DNA of 33,643 bases from Chromera velia (Eukaryota > Sar > Chromeraceae): assembly GCA_018398765.1 (NCBI GenBank), contig JAHBMJ010001238.1:1-33643 (forward strand), read 5' to 3'. Under the pieces are notes generated by a model. That model searched no databases. It saw nothing but the letters and a program-made list of their open reading frames with translations, and was not told where the DNA came from. Positions 1 through 10,263 of the stretch are shown here, one piece after another. Within the stretch, counting starts at the first letter, position 1. Every line of letters starts with the position of its first letter. The position numbers and the translations under genes are program-made.

Positions 1-890
1 TTCAACATACACACCACAAACCCATTAAACCTTATCTTTAAAAGTTGTTCATACTTTCATGCAGGTAAGAAACAATAAATAGAATCATTCTAAGTGCTTT
101 AAAGACTTAGTTTTTTATATAAAATTTAGTGTGATATATAGAAAATTAAAAGTCACTTTCTGGTATAAAAGTTTCAATTGTCAGTACAGTCAGTTAGTCT
201 CCCTTTCATGATCTCTCAATAGATTTTATTACTGGTCTTCCGCCTGTTTAGTTCAAGGGAGAGGTAGTTGACTTGATCATGGACGTGGTGTGTAAGTTGA
301 GCAAGTGTACTGCACTGGAAGACAAATCTGTCCCAAACGGTCTCCAACATTAAAACGGTCTCCAAAACAACCATAGTTCTCCAGCTTTTCTAGTATTTTT
401 TATGTATTAAACAATGCTTAAAAGCTTAAAATAAAGAGTTTTAAGCAATGTGAAAGTGTGATTTTGTGTTTTTAAATTGGGGTTATAGTGAAAAAAAAAA
501 TTATATAGCGGTGTGCGTAACTGTAACGCGGCGGTGTGCTGCATGCACGCCCGTTACCACAACACGGCTAGCGGTGGGGCGCGGTGGGGCCTGCGCACAT
601 CATGGGATCAATGTGCCTCAGCCTTAAATTAAATATCCAAGAAGCCGATTTTGACGTATGCAGATATAACTAACACGTGATCAAGGCACACTGCATATTT
701 ATCTCTGGACATTGTGGGACTGCGGATCTGCTCTAAAGCTGTTAATTTACTGTTGATGTTTTCAGATCAGGTTGCATGCACTACATTGCAGGCATAACAG
801 CTCAGAGTCTATACTTTGCATGGGAGACTTCAACTCTGAGCAGACTTTGGAAGGAACCTCAGTCGTCTCTCTTCTTCAGACATAGGTTTA
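1..890. other. AT-rich non-coding stretch
   Basis: I see no gene here. The stretch is AT-rich with stops in all frames. A GC-richer patch at about 505-600 is rich in GCGGTG and GCGGTGGGG motifs but encodes nothing I recognise. Confidence 0.6.
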
Positions 891-1019
891 TTTGCCCGTC
901 TCGTTTTGTCAGCAAGCGTGGTGGGTAAAATTGGAGAGGGCCGTCTTGTTTTCACTCTTTGATCGACGTCCTTTTCCCCTTGTGTGCTTCTATGCAAGCG
1001 CTCGAGCTCTTGCTTTCTT

Positions 1020-1465
1020 CGTTAGGGGAACTGGGGCTGTTTTCGTCTTCCTTCTAGTGAGTTTGAGGTTCCGTCTCCTTTCAAACGTGAACTATAGCTA
1101 GCCATGACACTCGTTGCATCATATCAGGCACAGGCCCATCTTTGTCCAAGCTCTTAGACTTCCTTACTTTCTTGGTATGTACCTGCAGACAGGATTTGGG
1201 ATTCCCACTGGGCTGTTTTGGAGATCCAGAGGGACTTTCGCATGCTCTCCAGTAAGTTCATCAGTTTGTTTGTCTCACTGCTTACAAGCCGTTCCATCAG
1301 GTTAAAGCATGATGCACCTCAGGCCCTCTCATAAAACTTCATCCTTTTCTTGTTCGATGGTTGCACGCAGGATCTGGGACTACTTTTTGCCTTTGCTGAG
1401 GAGCTGGGGTTGCTTTTGCCATTCTTCTGGTGAGTATGCGGTTCCGTCTCTCTGTGTAGGTCAGT
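1020..1465 (+). repeat. Degenerate tandem repeat, three partial units
   Basis: Related blocks recur near 1030, 1205 and 1395. Each has a variant of CTGGGGCTGTTTT, then a short T/C-rich run and a GTGAGT or GTAAGT-like string. The first and third then carry GGTTCCGTCTC, and all three end near a GCATGAT-like string. Spacing is irregular and divergence high. It could be an old tandem repeat or the wreck of a spliced repeat gene; I cannot tell which. Confidence 0.35.
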
Positions 1466-1689
1466 GCATGATATAATTCTTTTGTGCGTTCTATGAATGG
1501 CTCCAGAAATCCTCCCTAGTTATCCTTTAGTAATCCTACATAGCTGATCGAATGCCTTTCGGTTGTTCGTTCTACTCTGCCTTGATGGACAGACTATTTC
1601 ATGAAGTAGTTCCACTATCATGGAGATCTAGCTCTGCATTCCATTTGACCATCATTTGGTCATTCTCTTTTAAATCCTGGAGAAATAGT

Positions 1690-1795
1690 CCGGCAGAATT
1701 CTGGGCAAAATCCGCCTAAATCCGCTAAAATCCTTGCCAAAATCCCGTAAAATCCGCTAAAATCCTGGGCTAAAATCCCGTAAAATCCTAGCTAT
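1690..1795 (+). repeat. Short array of TAAAATCC-type units
   Basis: Variants of CCGCTAAAATCC, CCCGTAAAATCC and CTGGGCTAAAATCC follow each other about seven times with small spacers. This is a local degenerate minisatellite with no coding potential. Confidence 0.6.
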
Positions 1796-1896
1796 ACCTG
1801 CAGGGTAGAGTAGCCCATAACAAAGTGTCAAAAACGTTAAAACAAATGTTAAGAACTGTAGAATGGGGTTTGTGCTGCAGGCGATTTTTTTTTTTT

Positions 1897-2436
1897 AAGC
1901 TTAATTTTTTCCTTATTTTTTTCCGGTAAAGCTTATAAGTATTAAATCGGAGTTCATTACCAGTAATCCGGTAATTACCGGTAAAGAGGGGTCGTTATCA
2001 GATGAAAAAGCAACCCTGTTTGCTTTAGTTTTGAAATTTGTTTATATAAGTTTTAAGACTATATAATTTTCTGGTTAATTTTCTTTATATAAGGATAGAG
2101 ACTGGGATAGATTTAAGAAGAAACCCTTATATAGAGCTATAGGTATCGATCTATGGTTAGATATGCATATCAAAAAACATAATTTGACAACCAATATATT
2201 TTTTTAAGTCGTAAATCAATTGTCGCCGATCAGCTACTACCTAGGCTACTACATTGTTGAACCTCTCTGAACCTAAGTATCACTTAAAAAAACATAATCA
2301 AGATAGTCTCTATCTGCGGCAGTGTTTTTCAAGAAACCGTCCACGCCTGCGGCGCAGACGGTCAAAACATGGTCCAGATATGCGGCTTTGGCTTTCATGA
2401 CACCATAAACGATCTGCGCCTGCGGCACGGACTTTC
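1897..2436 (+). repeat. Tandem repeat, unit 1 (about 540 bp)
   Basis: The unit starts at AAGCTTAATTTTTTCC and runs to the next AAGCTT at 2437. It matches the following unit over its whole length with small indels. It holds a perfect 14-bp palindrome CCGGTAATTACCGG at 1968-1981, a middle AT-rich part, and a GC-richer end with CCGTCCACGCCTGCGG and GATCTGCGCCTGCGGCA. No reading frame is conserved between units, so it is probably a satellite or a non-coding transposon fragment. Confidence 0.8.
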
Positions 2437-3012
2437 AAGCTTATCTTAATTTTTTTCTTATTTTTTTCTGGTAAAGCTTATAAGTATTAAATCGGAGTTC
2501 ATAATATGTACTGTTCATTTCCGGTAATCCGGTAATTACCGGTAAAGAGCGGTCATTACCAGATGAAAAAGCAACCCTGTTTGCTTTAGTTTTGAAATTT
2601 GTTTATGATATATAAGTTTTAAGACTATATAATTTTCTGGTTAATTTTCTTTATATAAGGATAGAGACTGGGATAGATTTAAGAAGAAACCCTTATATAG
2701 AGCTATAAGTATCGATCTATAGTTAGATATGCATATCAAAAAACATAATTTGACAACCAATATATTTTTTTAAGTCGTAAATCAATTGTCGCCGATCAGC
2801 TACTACCTAGGCTACTACATTGTTAAACCTCCCTGAACCTAAGTGTCACTTAAAAAAATATAATCAAGATAGTCTCTATCTGCGGCAGTGTTTTTCAAGA
2901 AACCGTCCACGCCTGCAGTGCAGATGGTCAAAACACGGTCCAGATATGCGGCTTTGGCTTTCATTGCCTTTTAAGACACCGTAAACGATCTGCGCCTGCG
3001 GCACGAACTTTT
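2437..3012 (+). repeat. Tandem repeat, unit 2 (about 576 bp)
   Basis: This is the second copy of the preceding unit. Extra bases relative to unit 1 include AATATGTACTGTTCATTT near 2500 and TGCCTTTTAA near 2965. The palindrome CCGGTAATTACCGG is kept at 2529-2542. The partial start of a third unit may be the AAGCTTATCC at 3013, after which similarity stops. Confidence 0.8.
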
Positions 3013-3229
3013 AAGCTTATCCAAAAATGCGGCTTAAACTTTTAAATAGTAGTTAGGTTCAAGGAGGTCCATTGTTAGGCAGTATCGCTATCCTATTAAC
3101 CACAGCTAGAGCCGTAGTGATTTCAAAAAGTGATGGTGTAAAAGTCTAGGCCTAGGTCTAGGCTAGAGTCTAGGTAAGAAATTACTACTAATTAAGAAGT
3201 GAGAGTCAGAAAACTAGAGTTAAAACAGA

Positions 3230-3770
3230 GCTTTCAAAGAGAAAGGAAAGGATAGGAAAGGGAGCGAAAAGGAAAGAGGGGAACCAGGGGGGAAGGAAAG
3301 CAAGGCAATGGAAGGGAGAGGAAAGGGAAGGGAAAGGGACTCGAAAGGAAAGGAGGGAAAAGAAAGAGAGGAAAGCAAATGGAGGAAGGGGAGTAAAGGA
3401 AGGAAAGGGAAGGAACGGAAAAAGGAAAGGAAGGGAAGGAAAAAGGAAAGGAAAGGAAGGGAAGGAAAGGAAAGAGAGGGAAGCAAAGAGGGGAAAGAGA
3501 TAAAAAGAAGGAAAGTGAAGGAAAGCGAAGCGAGGGGCAGTGAAGGGAGGGAAGCAAAGAAGGCGCAGGCAAGGAAGCAGACCAAGAAGAAATGGGGAAG
3601 GAAGGGGTGAAAGGGGTGCATGAGGAAGTAGAGGAAAAAAGGAAGGAAAACTAGTCAAGGAACGAGGGAAGGACAGAAGGAGGGAGACGAGACTGGGCGA
3701 GGAAGGGAGGGGCGAGGAAGGAAGAAGAGGAAGCAAGGGAGGAAGGGGGAAGAAACGGAGCAACTAAGGA
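3230..3770 (+). repeat. Polypurine tract, GGAAAG/GGGAAGG type
   Basis: The plus strand is almost entirely A and G for over 500 bases, built from irregular GGAAAG, GGAAGG and GGGAAGG units. The long open frames here (Pro/Ser/Phe-rich on minus, Gly/Lys/Glu-rich on plus) are composition artefacts. Such tracts can form triplex DNA. Confidence 0.8.
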
Positions 3771-4440
3771 AAAAATCACTCAATGGAGGAAGTGAAGCAA
3801 AAATCACCCGAGAGCAGGCGCAACAAAGGGTTTGCGAAGGGAGAGAAACGTTTTACAACAAGACGAAAGAAAGGGAAAGGAAGAAGCCGACTCAGAAAGA
3901 CGGAAGAACAAGACGGCAAGAGAAAAAAAACTTTAAAAACAGGGTCGGACAAATGCGGGGAAGCCACGAAAAGCAACCAAGAAAGTGTAGAACAAATAGC
4001 GGAGCGCAAGGAAAACACAGGGCAGATTGATGAGAGACTACGGACAGACAAACAGAAGGAGGGGAGGGAGGAAGCATTCAAATAAAGAAAACAAGAGGAA
4101 AGAAGTCTGAGTCCAATGAAGGAGAGAAGAAAAGGAAAAGAGTCAACGGGGGAAGATTTGCGGCAGCAAGAAACAAGAAAGGCGGAGACTGGAAAACACC
4201 GCAGAATGCATATCTCTCGAAAGCGGAAAGCAAGAGGGCCTGCGAGAGTGGGGCGTCAGAATCGGAAAGCATTACTGCAAATACGGGAAAGCAAGAGAAC
4301 ACGCAACGGATGCCAGTCAGGCAGGCAAGAGGGCAGCAGGTCAAGAAGGGAAACAGGATCAGGCAGCAGAAAAAAGAGATCGAGAGAATAAAAAAGCTCA
4401 ATTTACAAGTTTCAATTCAGTGTCCCAACAGCCTCAGCGC
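3771..4440 (+). other. Purine-rich flank without a recognisable gene
   Basis: Purine bias continues but fades. Two Lys/Arg/Glu-rich open frames (about 3783-4085 and 4116-4391) have no domain, no start context and no codon pattern separating them from their purine-rich background, so I do not call them genes. Confidence 0.5.
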
Positions 4441-4884
4441 ACATGAGACATCCACCATACAGCAACTTTTACATAATAACTGAGGGACGCGCAGTGGCCC
4501 CAACACGGTTAGCGAAAGCGCCTGTCTGTCCAAAGCAGACGGTTGAAGATTGCGCTGCCCCTTCTCACACGCTGGCTGGCTGGCTTGCCCGCACACTTAA
4601 TGAATTTGTCTATGTGCCTCTTCTTCTGGTGCAGCCGTCTCCCCTCACGCAAGGCTCTCTCTTGCCGTCTCCCTCCTTTCTGCGCACTCAGGGAGCCGAC
4701 TTCGTGCCCCCCCTACGCCACCCCCTCCTCTTCGTCTTTTGCCTCGCAGACAGGGGAAAAGCGGCTGAAACGCTTTGCACACATGACCCCCCAGCGCAAA
4801 CACCACCAACGTCACCAACAGACCATTTTTCACAGAACCACACCCAAGCACATCATGAGCGAGCACCTGAACATCGCTTTGCGC

Positions 4885-5232
4885 TTAGTTGAAGAAATAA
4901 CTGGAGAAAAGGACACCCAGAACAAGCATCAGGAGCATTCCCCAGAAAAGGGATGTGCGGTTGAAGTCAAGAGCCATGATGGAAGGGCGCTCGGAGACCT
5001 CGCTCCTGACTTCCATATCGTCGACGTTCATGTTCATGACTTCTGCATAAAGCTTCTCGAAGTCGCTGGGCTGCTGAGCGAAGAGCTGGGCAGCGACGGG
5101 GGCCTCCGTGCTTGAGCTGCTGGACTTGCTCAGCAGAGACTGCTTCAATCTGGGCATGGAGGGGGCGGAGGGAACGAAAGCGTTCGCGCCGAGCGCGAAG
5201 GCAGCGACAGTTGCCAGGAGAGCCTTGAACAT
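4885..5232 (-). CDS. psbL: Photosystem II protein L, nuclear-encoded with bipartite plastid leader
   Basis: Single exon, 115 residues, ATG at 5232-5230 and TAA at 4887-4885. The C-terminal 27 residues carry the PsbL signature: NRTSLFWG, one membrane helix (about residues 95-113) and the invariant ending YFFN. PsbL is a subunit of about 38 residues at the PSII dimer interface, normally encoded in the plastid. Here it follows about 88 extra residues. Residues 1-18 form a signal peptide (basic start, then Ala/Leu-rich core, ending ANA), followed by FVPSAP and a Ser/Ala-rich, Lys/Arg-containing transit-like stretch. This is the Phe-headed leader of red-lineage complex plastids. An acidic linker (about residues 57-85) separates the leader from the PsbL part. 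The TTG codon three codons upstream is rejected as start. Identity is near certain; targeting is inferred. Confidence 0.93.
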   Translation of the reverse strand: MFKALLATVAAFALGANAFVPSAPSMPRLKQSLLSKSSSSSTEAPVAAQLFAQQPSDFEKLYAEVMNMNVDDMEVRSEVSERPSIMALDFNRTSLFWGMLLMLVLGVLFSSYFFN

Positions 5233-7335
5233 TGTGCTCAAAAAACGGAACGCAGCGAATTGCTCAGGTCTCCTTCAAAAGCGGGGAAAGATGCTTTGCA
5301 ACCAAAAGCTTTTGGTCAGAACAGCAGTCCCTTTGAGCACCTTCAAACTCCACGTACCCTTTTTTGGCCACAAACTCAAATGTCGTCTCGAGAGACGCGG
5401 GCCCACACGAAGAAGATGGCCCCGAAAAGCCTGCAAGGGGAGGAATTTATTCGCTTTCCGGGGCCATCCGCGGGATAGGCGAGCGATCCCCCCCCCCCCG
5501 CGGGCAAAAAGTCCCCGTCGTGACAGGATATACTTTCGGCTATATAGGATCGAGGGGCGCCCCCTAGCGCCCCCCTACCCGGCCCCCCATCCAGGCTTTC
5601 TAGAGCGGCCATTTTTAGCATCTGACGCAAGCAAGCTTGCGAACGGCCCCGGAAAGCAAGAAAAATGAGAACTGCACGATTGACGCACGCCGGCCAGCCT
5701 CGCGCCGACCCCCCCCCCCCNGGGAAAAAAGCATGCGCGGAGCCCCCCCCTCCCCCAGAAAAAAAGCCCGGGGGTAAGTGGAGATCTGAAACCCATCTAA
5801 CGCACAGATGGGACGAACCGGAACCTTTTGACAGACTAGGCTAGATCCGCCCCTCATACACGGGGACGCGGCATGCATAACAAAAACCTCAATCAATCTA
5901 ACGCACGCATCTCGCAAATTCAGCCTTTTGGGGCTGGGTTTTTAGCGAAAGACACTATGTGCACGCATGGGCTGGGGTATTTCTGTTTTGTAAATGCCCC
6001 CCGCTTCGCTTTCCAGGGCGACTGCAGTTGTGCTGCGGTTCCTTCCAGGCCGCTCCGTAGTGCCCCCCCCCCCCTATTTGGGACATAGCCCCATATACCA
6101 TAAAAACGATTTTTTTTGAGCACCGCAGGCGCCAATTTTTTTTTTTTAAGTGTTCCAATAATAAATTTGATGAATTGCTGATTAATTTGGTTCAACTTAG
6201 TAATCTCAGAAAAAGTAAAGACCAGAACAATTGTTCCTTTTCTGTTTTGGGTTATATTTTATAGGCCGGATTAGGCTGGATCCTTATTTTATTTTATTTT
6301 TGGATTATCTTAGCCATATTTTACCTTTTCCTACTTTCTATTTCTGTTATGTTCTTTATTGTTTCTTTTTATTTCTCTTTTTTCCTTTATTTTTGTTTTT
6401 CTTTTGCCTCCGGGCTGTAGGTCCTCGTTCCTGGGTCTTTGGACTGATGAGGGTGTGTTTCTTTAGGAATTCCTCTTTCCCTTGCTGAGTCAACCTGGAG
6501 GGGTTCAGATCGGTCTCTAGAACAGTTTGTCTTGACTTTTCCTGGTCTTTGGGTTTTGTCATTCTTTTGCTCCAATTGATTGATTCCTGGGTGAAGTGCG
6601 ATAGGTCTTTTTAAACGTAGCTAGATTGGCTTTGTGATGTTTGTACACCAACATTACAGCTAGCATTATAGGGCTTCGGCCCGGGCTCCTAGCTTGTAGC
6701 ATGCTGGCACTTACCGGTATCAGGTAGGACCCCCATAGAACAATCATGCCGCGGTTTCCCCCTTTCTTCAAGGTTTTATAACCGCGGCGTGCTACGGTGC
6801 GCCTTTTGGGCGCTCCACAGTGCTAGCCGCGGCGCTTGGTGCCGCTCCTGTCGCTCCGTGGCACCGCAGCGTTTGACCGTAAACGCCGCAGTGTCTAGAA
6901 AGCCTGCCCTCATCCCTTTTTTTTTTGTTTTGTCTGTTCTGAGACTGTTCATATTAGAAAAAAATATGTTTTTCTTTTTGAATCCCGTCTTAAGTCGCCT
7001 TATTTGTTTTTTAGTATTCTTGAGCAGAAGCACAATAGGATGACAGAGGAGGTTAGAGAGCATCTAAATTAGCGTCCAACGAGCATTCACCCTTTTTAGC
7101 GCTTTTTTTGAACGCTTGTTGCATGTCGAACGCTTGACATTTCGTGGTATCAATTAGCATTGAGTAGCATTCATTAGCAATAGACTATAAGGTGCCAGTG
7201 GCCACTGGTAGTTACTGGTATAAGACAAATTCTCCAGATTGACATGAATTAATCTTATTTCATCTTATATCATCCTATTATGGTATGAACACATACAATT
7301 CTTCAACTAGTTCTCTAATCAGAGTCTCCTTAAAT
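5233..7335. other. Intergenic region upstream of psbL, with one assembly gap
   Basis: No gene seen in about 2.1 kb. The first part presumably holds the psbL promoter and 5' UTR, but no motif is clear. From 5440 to 6075 it is GC-rich with several poly-C runs; one at 5710-5720 ends in a single N at 5721, a likely assembly break at the homopolymer. From 6100 to 6420 it is T-rich, and 6780-6890 has GC-rich inverted segments. The short open frames have no recognisable content. Confidence 0.5.
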
Positions 7336-7343
7336 TTTGCATG
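7336..7343. repeat. Target-site duplication, left, hAT copy 1
   Basis: TTTGCATG here is repeated exactly at 10047-10054, directly outside the two terminal inverted repeats. Eight-base duplications are the hAT hallmark. Confidence 0.9.
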
Positions 7344-7365
7344 TAGTGACCATGTTTGATTTGAT
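7344..7365 (+). repeat. Left terminal inverted repeat, hAT copy 1
   Basis: The first 22 bases match the complement of the last 22 bases of the element (10025-10046). Beyond that the two ends stay similar through TTTGA repeats. Confidence 0.9.
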
Positions 7366-7744
7366 TATATTTGATTTGATTTGATTTGAGCTTCAACCTC
7401 AAATATTTGATATTTGAAGTAAGATTTGAGGTTAACCTCTTAAGGTTCCTTACTGAGTCACTGACTTACTGTCACTCTGACCATTTTTCTCATGACAATA
7501 GTTATCAGAACATTTCTGATGTGTGTTTCAAAAATTTAAAAAAATAGATATAAAATTATAACTTATCAGTTCCGTAAAAAAAATATGCCTGTATAGCAGT
7601 GTATATACACTAGTCACTAAGACTCACTCTAGTACTAATAGAGATTAAGAACGTAAAATTGATAGATTTAAAATTGCATATAACTTTTTATTGATACGAT
7701 AAAGTTAGAGCATGTACCAAAATTGAGGTGACAATCACTCAGCT

Positions 7745-9205
7745 TTATGGCACTTCCTTTCCCTCTTCTTCATAATCACTTTCTTTAATGTGAATCGAAT
7801 CAATCGGTGGTGGGAGCTGCTCAGAGCTTTTTCTCTAGCTTTTCGGCTTTCCAGGAGTGGGTGCTCCTGGGCTTCTATTCGGTTGCGGAAAGATGACAAC
7901 GGGATGAGACGGAGAACTGTGCACACGTTTGCTATTGCTGTTGGTGTTGGAACCGTCCTATTTTTGGGCAGCTAAGCATCCAGAGTTGGTAAGTTCGGCT
8001 ACCCTCTATGCTGCGCTAGGGCCGACAATAAGCCTTTTATGTTGGAGGTGAATATAGAGAGGTCGGTAGCTTTCCTCACCCGGAGTGATGACTTTCTCAG
8101 GAGGGGGAAGTTTCCCCCCAGCCTTCTCAGCATTTGCGTCTGCGGCCGCCTCCTTTGGTTTCAAATTGGTCCTCCCACCGGGCCCTGCAGGAGCGGCCCC
8201 CCCTCCAGCACTGTCAGCAGCCCCCCCATTGCCTTTTCCCTTGCCTTTCTGGAACTGCTCCACACCGACAGGGAATGTGGTCGCAGCCTTTCGACGCTCA
8301 GGGTCAGGGGTATGCTGCAATCTCTTGTGGTTCACATCCAAAATGTCCCAGTCATACAGCATGTCTCCGGTGGCGAATTAGTCAAAAGCGGGGTACCTCA
8401 TCCGTGAATCCGTCTCGTAGGCGACAATCTGCTTTTCATGCACCTTCACCAACTTATCAGCCCAGTTCCGTTGAGCCAACGGGAGGAGGCACGTCAGATT
8501 GTTCTGAAACCCTAACTACCGGATAGTTATATACGTCTGCAACACACACATATACACACACACACACACAGACACACACACATGCACACACACACACACA
8601 TATACACACACATATACACATACACACAGAAAACCCCTCCCTGTGCCTCCACCAACCCTCGCAAATAAAACTGTTTAAACATGCTTCGTACCTCTCTCTC
8701 ACCTCGCGCAGCCTGTTCGGGGGAGAAAAATGTAAGAAGGTTTGAACGAGGATCCAGAAAGGCTGCAACATAAAGGGCTTGCTGCAATACCACACAACTG
8801 CGCATGGGCTCGAACAGTTATGTCAAATACCCTTTCATCCTCCAGCAGACTGAAGCCATCGATGGGTCACTCGCATCTGTCCACTTGGACAGAAGGGCGT
8901 TGACAAAACGCAGATAGAGACCTGCGGTTAGCTCCTTTTCCTTCTTCACAGTGTTCATCGCCTGAGCAAGCCGCTCAAGCACCTGCATCACAGATCGACA
9001 AGCAGGAACAGACTGGAATCCGTAGCAAAAGAGACGCTCACCGTTCAATAAAAAAGAAAAGGGACGCGCAGAAGGAAAACTGAAGTCAATAGACCATATA
9101 TGCAGAAGGAAAAGGGGCGCACGCATATGGCTGACTCAGCCTGACTGACCTTGATGAACTGTTCGATAAATACCCAGTCTCTCTGTGAGATGAGGCCAGC
9201 CAGCA
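7745..9205 (-). pseudogene. Remnant of hAT transposase, C-terminal half
   Basis: Minus-strand exon-like pieces fit a hAT transposase in order. A piece ending at 9150 contains QRDWVFIEQFIK before a GTCAGT donor. A piece starting at 8982 after a TGCAG acceptor begins VLERLAQAMNTVKKEKEL, with a plausible end near 8831. A piece near 8650-8790 contains ALYVAAFLDPRSNLLTFF, matching the hAT LDPR block. Near 8400-8470 there is NWADKLVKVHEK, like the end of the C-terminal dimerisation region. A Pro-rich then acidic tail (PPPIDSIHIKES followed by a Glu run) ends at TAA 7747-7745. An in-frame stop near 8378 and a dinucleotide repeat in a presumed intron suggest inactivity. Exon borders are approximate. 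Confidence 0.65.
8540..8630 (+). repeat. (CA)n microsatellite inside hAT copy 1
   Basis: About 90 bases of ACAC repeats are broken by ATAT and GAC interruptions. It lies within the transposase remnant, most likely in an intron. Confidence 0.9.
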
Positions 9206-10024
9206 CTGGCCAGAAAGTCAGTGGTCAGCATATTGCACTTGATTCTCTTCTCATGCGTCTCTGGATATGGTGCGACCATGGCTTCTGCTTCATCTTTGGT
9301 GGGGAAAAACGTTTGCACGTCAGGCTGCTTCGTCCCCCCCGCCCCCTCCGACCGCTTCTCCTGTCTTTCTTAGAGCAGCTACACATGTTTGTTAGACATG
9401 ATCGTCAAGCCATGCTGATTGATGAGGTGGATTTGAAAAGAACTGGTTGCCGCTGCTGCATACTCATAGCCACAAATAGTTTCTCCTTCCCCCTTGGCTC
9501 CTTATATTTTCACCTGACACTGAATCACATTTGCCCCCTTTTGCACGGACCATATTTTTTTTGCGTACCCGGCTCTAAAAACAAATGCCTCTTTCTTCCC
9601 GTTTGACCCTGTTGGATTGTGTCACATGTCTTTACGGGGTGTAAAATGTTTGCAGACGCTCAAAAAGGGGGCCTTAAAAGATGTTCCAGCACTAGAAAAG
9701 TCAACACAGCTGTTCGGGAAAACGTTCAGCTGATCGGTTTACCTCTGCATGAAGTAAAAAGGGGTGAAACGTCAATTTCAGTGCAGCGCAAAACGTTTTT
9801 TTTTTTAGAGCAAACCATCAAGATTTAGGTTTTTTCATTTGAATCAGCATGCGTGATGGATTGGTTCTTGCAAAAGTTTTTTCGGGACCTTCATACTTGA
9901 GGTTGAAAGTCATATTGATTAAATATTTCATCGTATTTGATAGGTCTTTAAACACTAGGTCCTCTCTGACTGGATATTTGATTTGAGCTTAAGCCCTACC
10001 TCAAATCAAATCAAATCACATCAA

Positions 10025-10046
10025 ATCAAATCAAACATGGTCACTA
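10025..10046 (-). repeat. Right terminal inverted repeat, hAT copy 1
   Basis: Inverse complement of 7344-7365. It is followed directly by the second TTTGCATG target duplication. Confidence 0.9.
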
Positions 10047-10263
10047 TTTGCATGACCTCGTTTCTAGGTTTAGCTTCTGTATATAGTCTGGCTAAGCCAC
10101 TAAGTTTGCTCTTCGTACTGATGACGCGGGAGTCGCGGCGGGACTGCGAGATTGACAAAGTTCAGACTCTTTTCTTACACGTACTAACACGTACTGATGA
10201 CGTTGGAGCTAGCGTTGGAGTGGTGACATCGATTTTTCGTCATAAAGAGAAACAAAAGACCAA

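Larger units (their letters stand above)
7344..10046 (-). mobile_element. hAT-type DNA transposon, copy 1 (2.7 kb, decayed)
   Basis: The element begins TAGTGACCATGTTTGATTTG and ends with its inverse, CAAATCAAACATGGTCACTA, flanked by perfect 8-bp direct repeats TTTGCATG. The TAGTG terminus and 8-bp duplication fit the hAT superfamily. Subterminal arrays of TTTGA pentamers occur at both ends and may be transposase-binding sites (inference). Inside, the minus strand carries pieces of a spliced hAT transposase. The amino-terminal part, including any BED zinc finger, is not recognisable, so the copy is probably non-autonomous. A shorter relative lies at 24906-26577. Confidence 0.9.

Noticed and set aside
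3206-3763. Pro/Ser/Leu/Phe-rich open frames on minus and Lys/Glu/Gly frame on plus
   Set aside because: Product of the polypurine tract. No domain, and all frames are equally open.
4484-4560. tRNA-like pattern: TGGCCCCAAC, GGTTAGCG, then stem GTCTG / loop / CAGAC and GGTTGA
   Set aside because: A D-arm and an anticodon stem can be drawn, but U33 is absent, no GTTCGA T-loop follows and no acceptor stem closes. At most a tRNA-derived relic.
4543-5115. Plus-strand open frame across psbL
   Set aside because: Antisense shadow of psbL; no recognisable domain.
8039-8526. Plus-strand open frames in hAT copy 1
   Set aside because: Antisense to the transposase tail; the minus-strand reading gives hAT motifs and a Pro-rich tail also found in copy 2.
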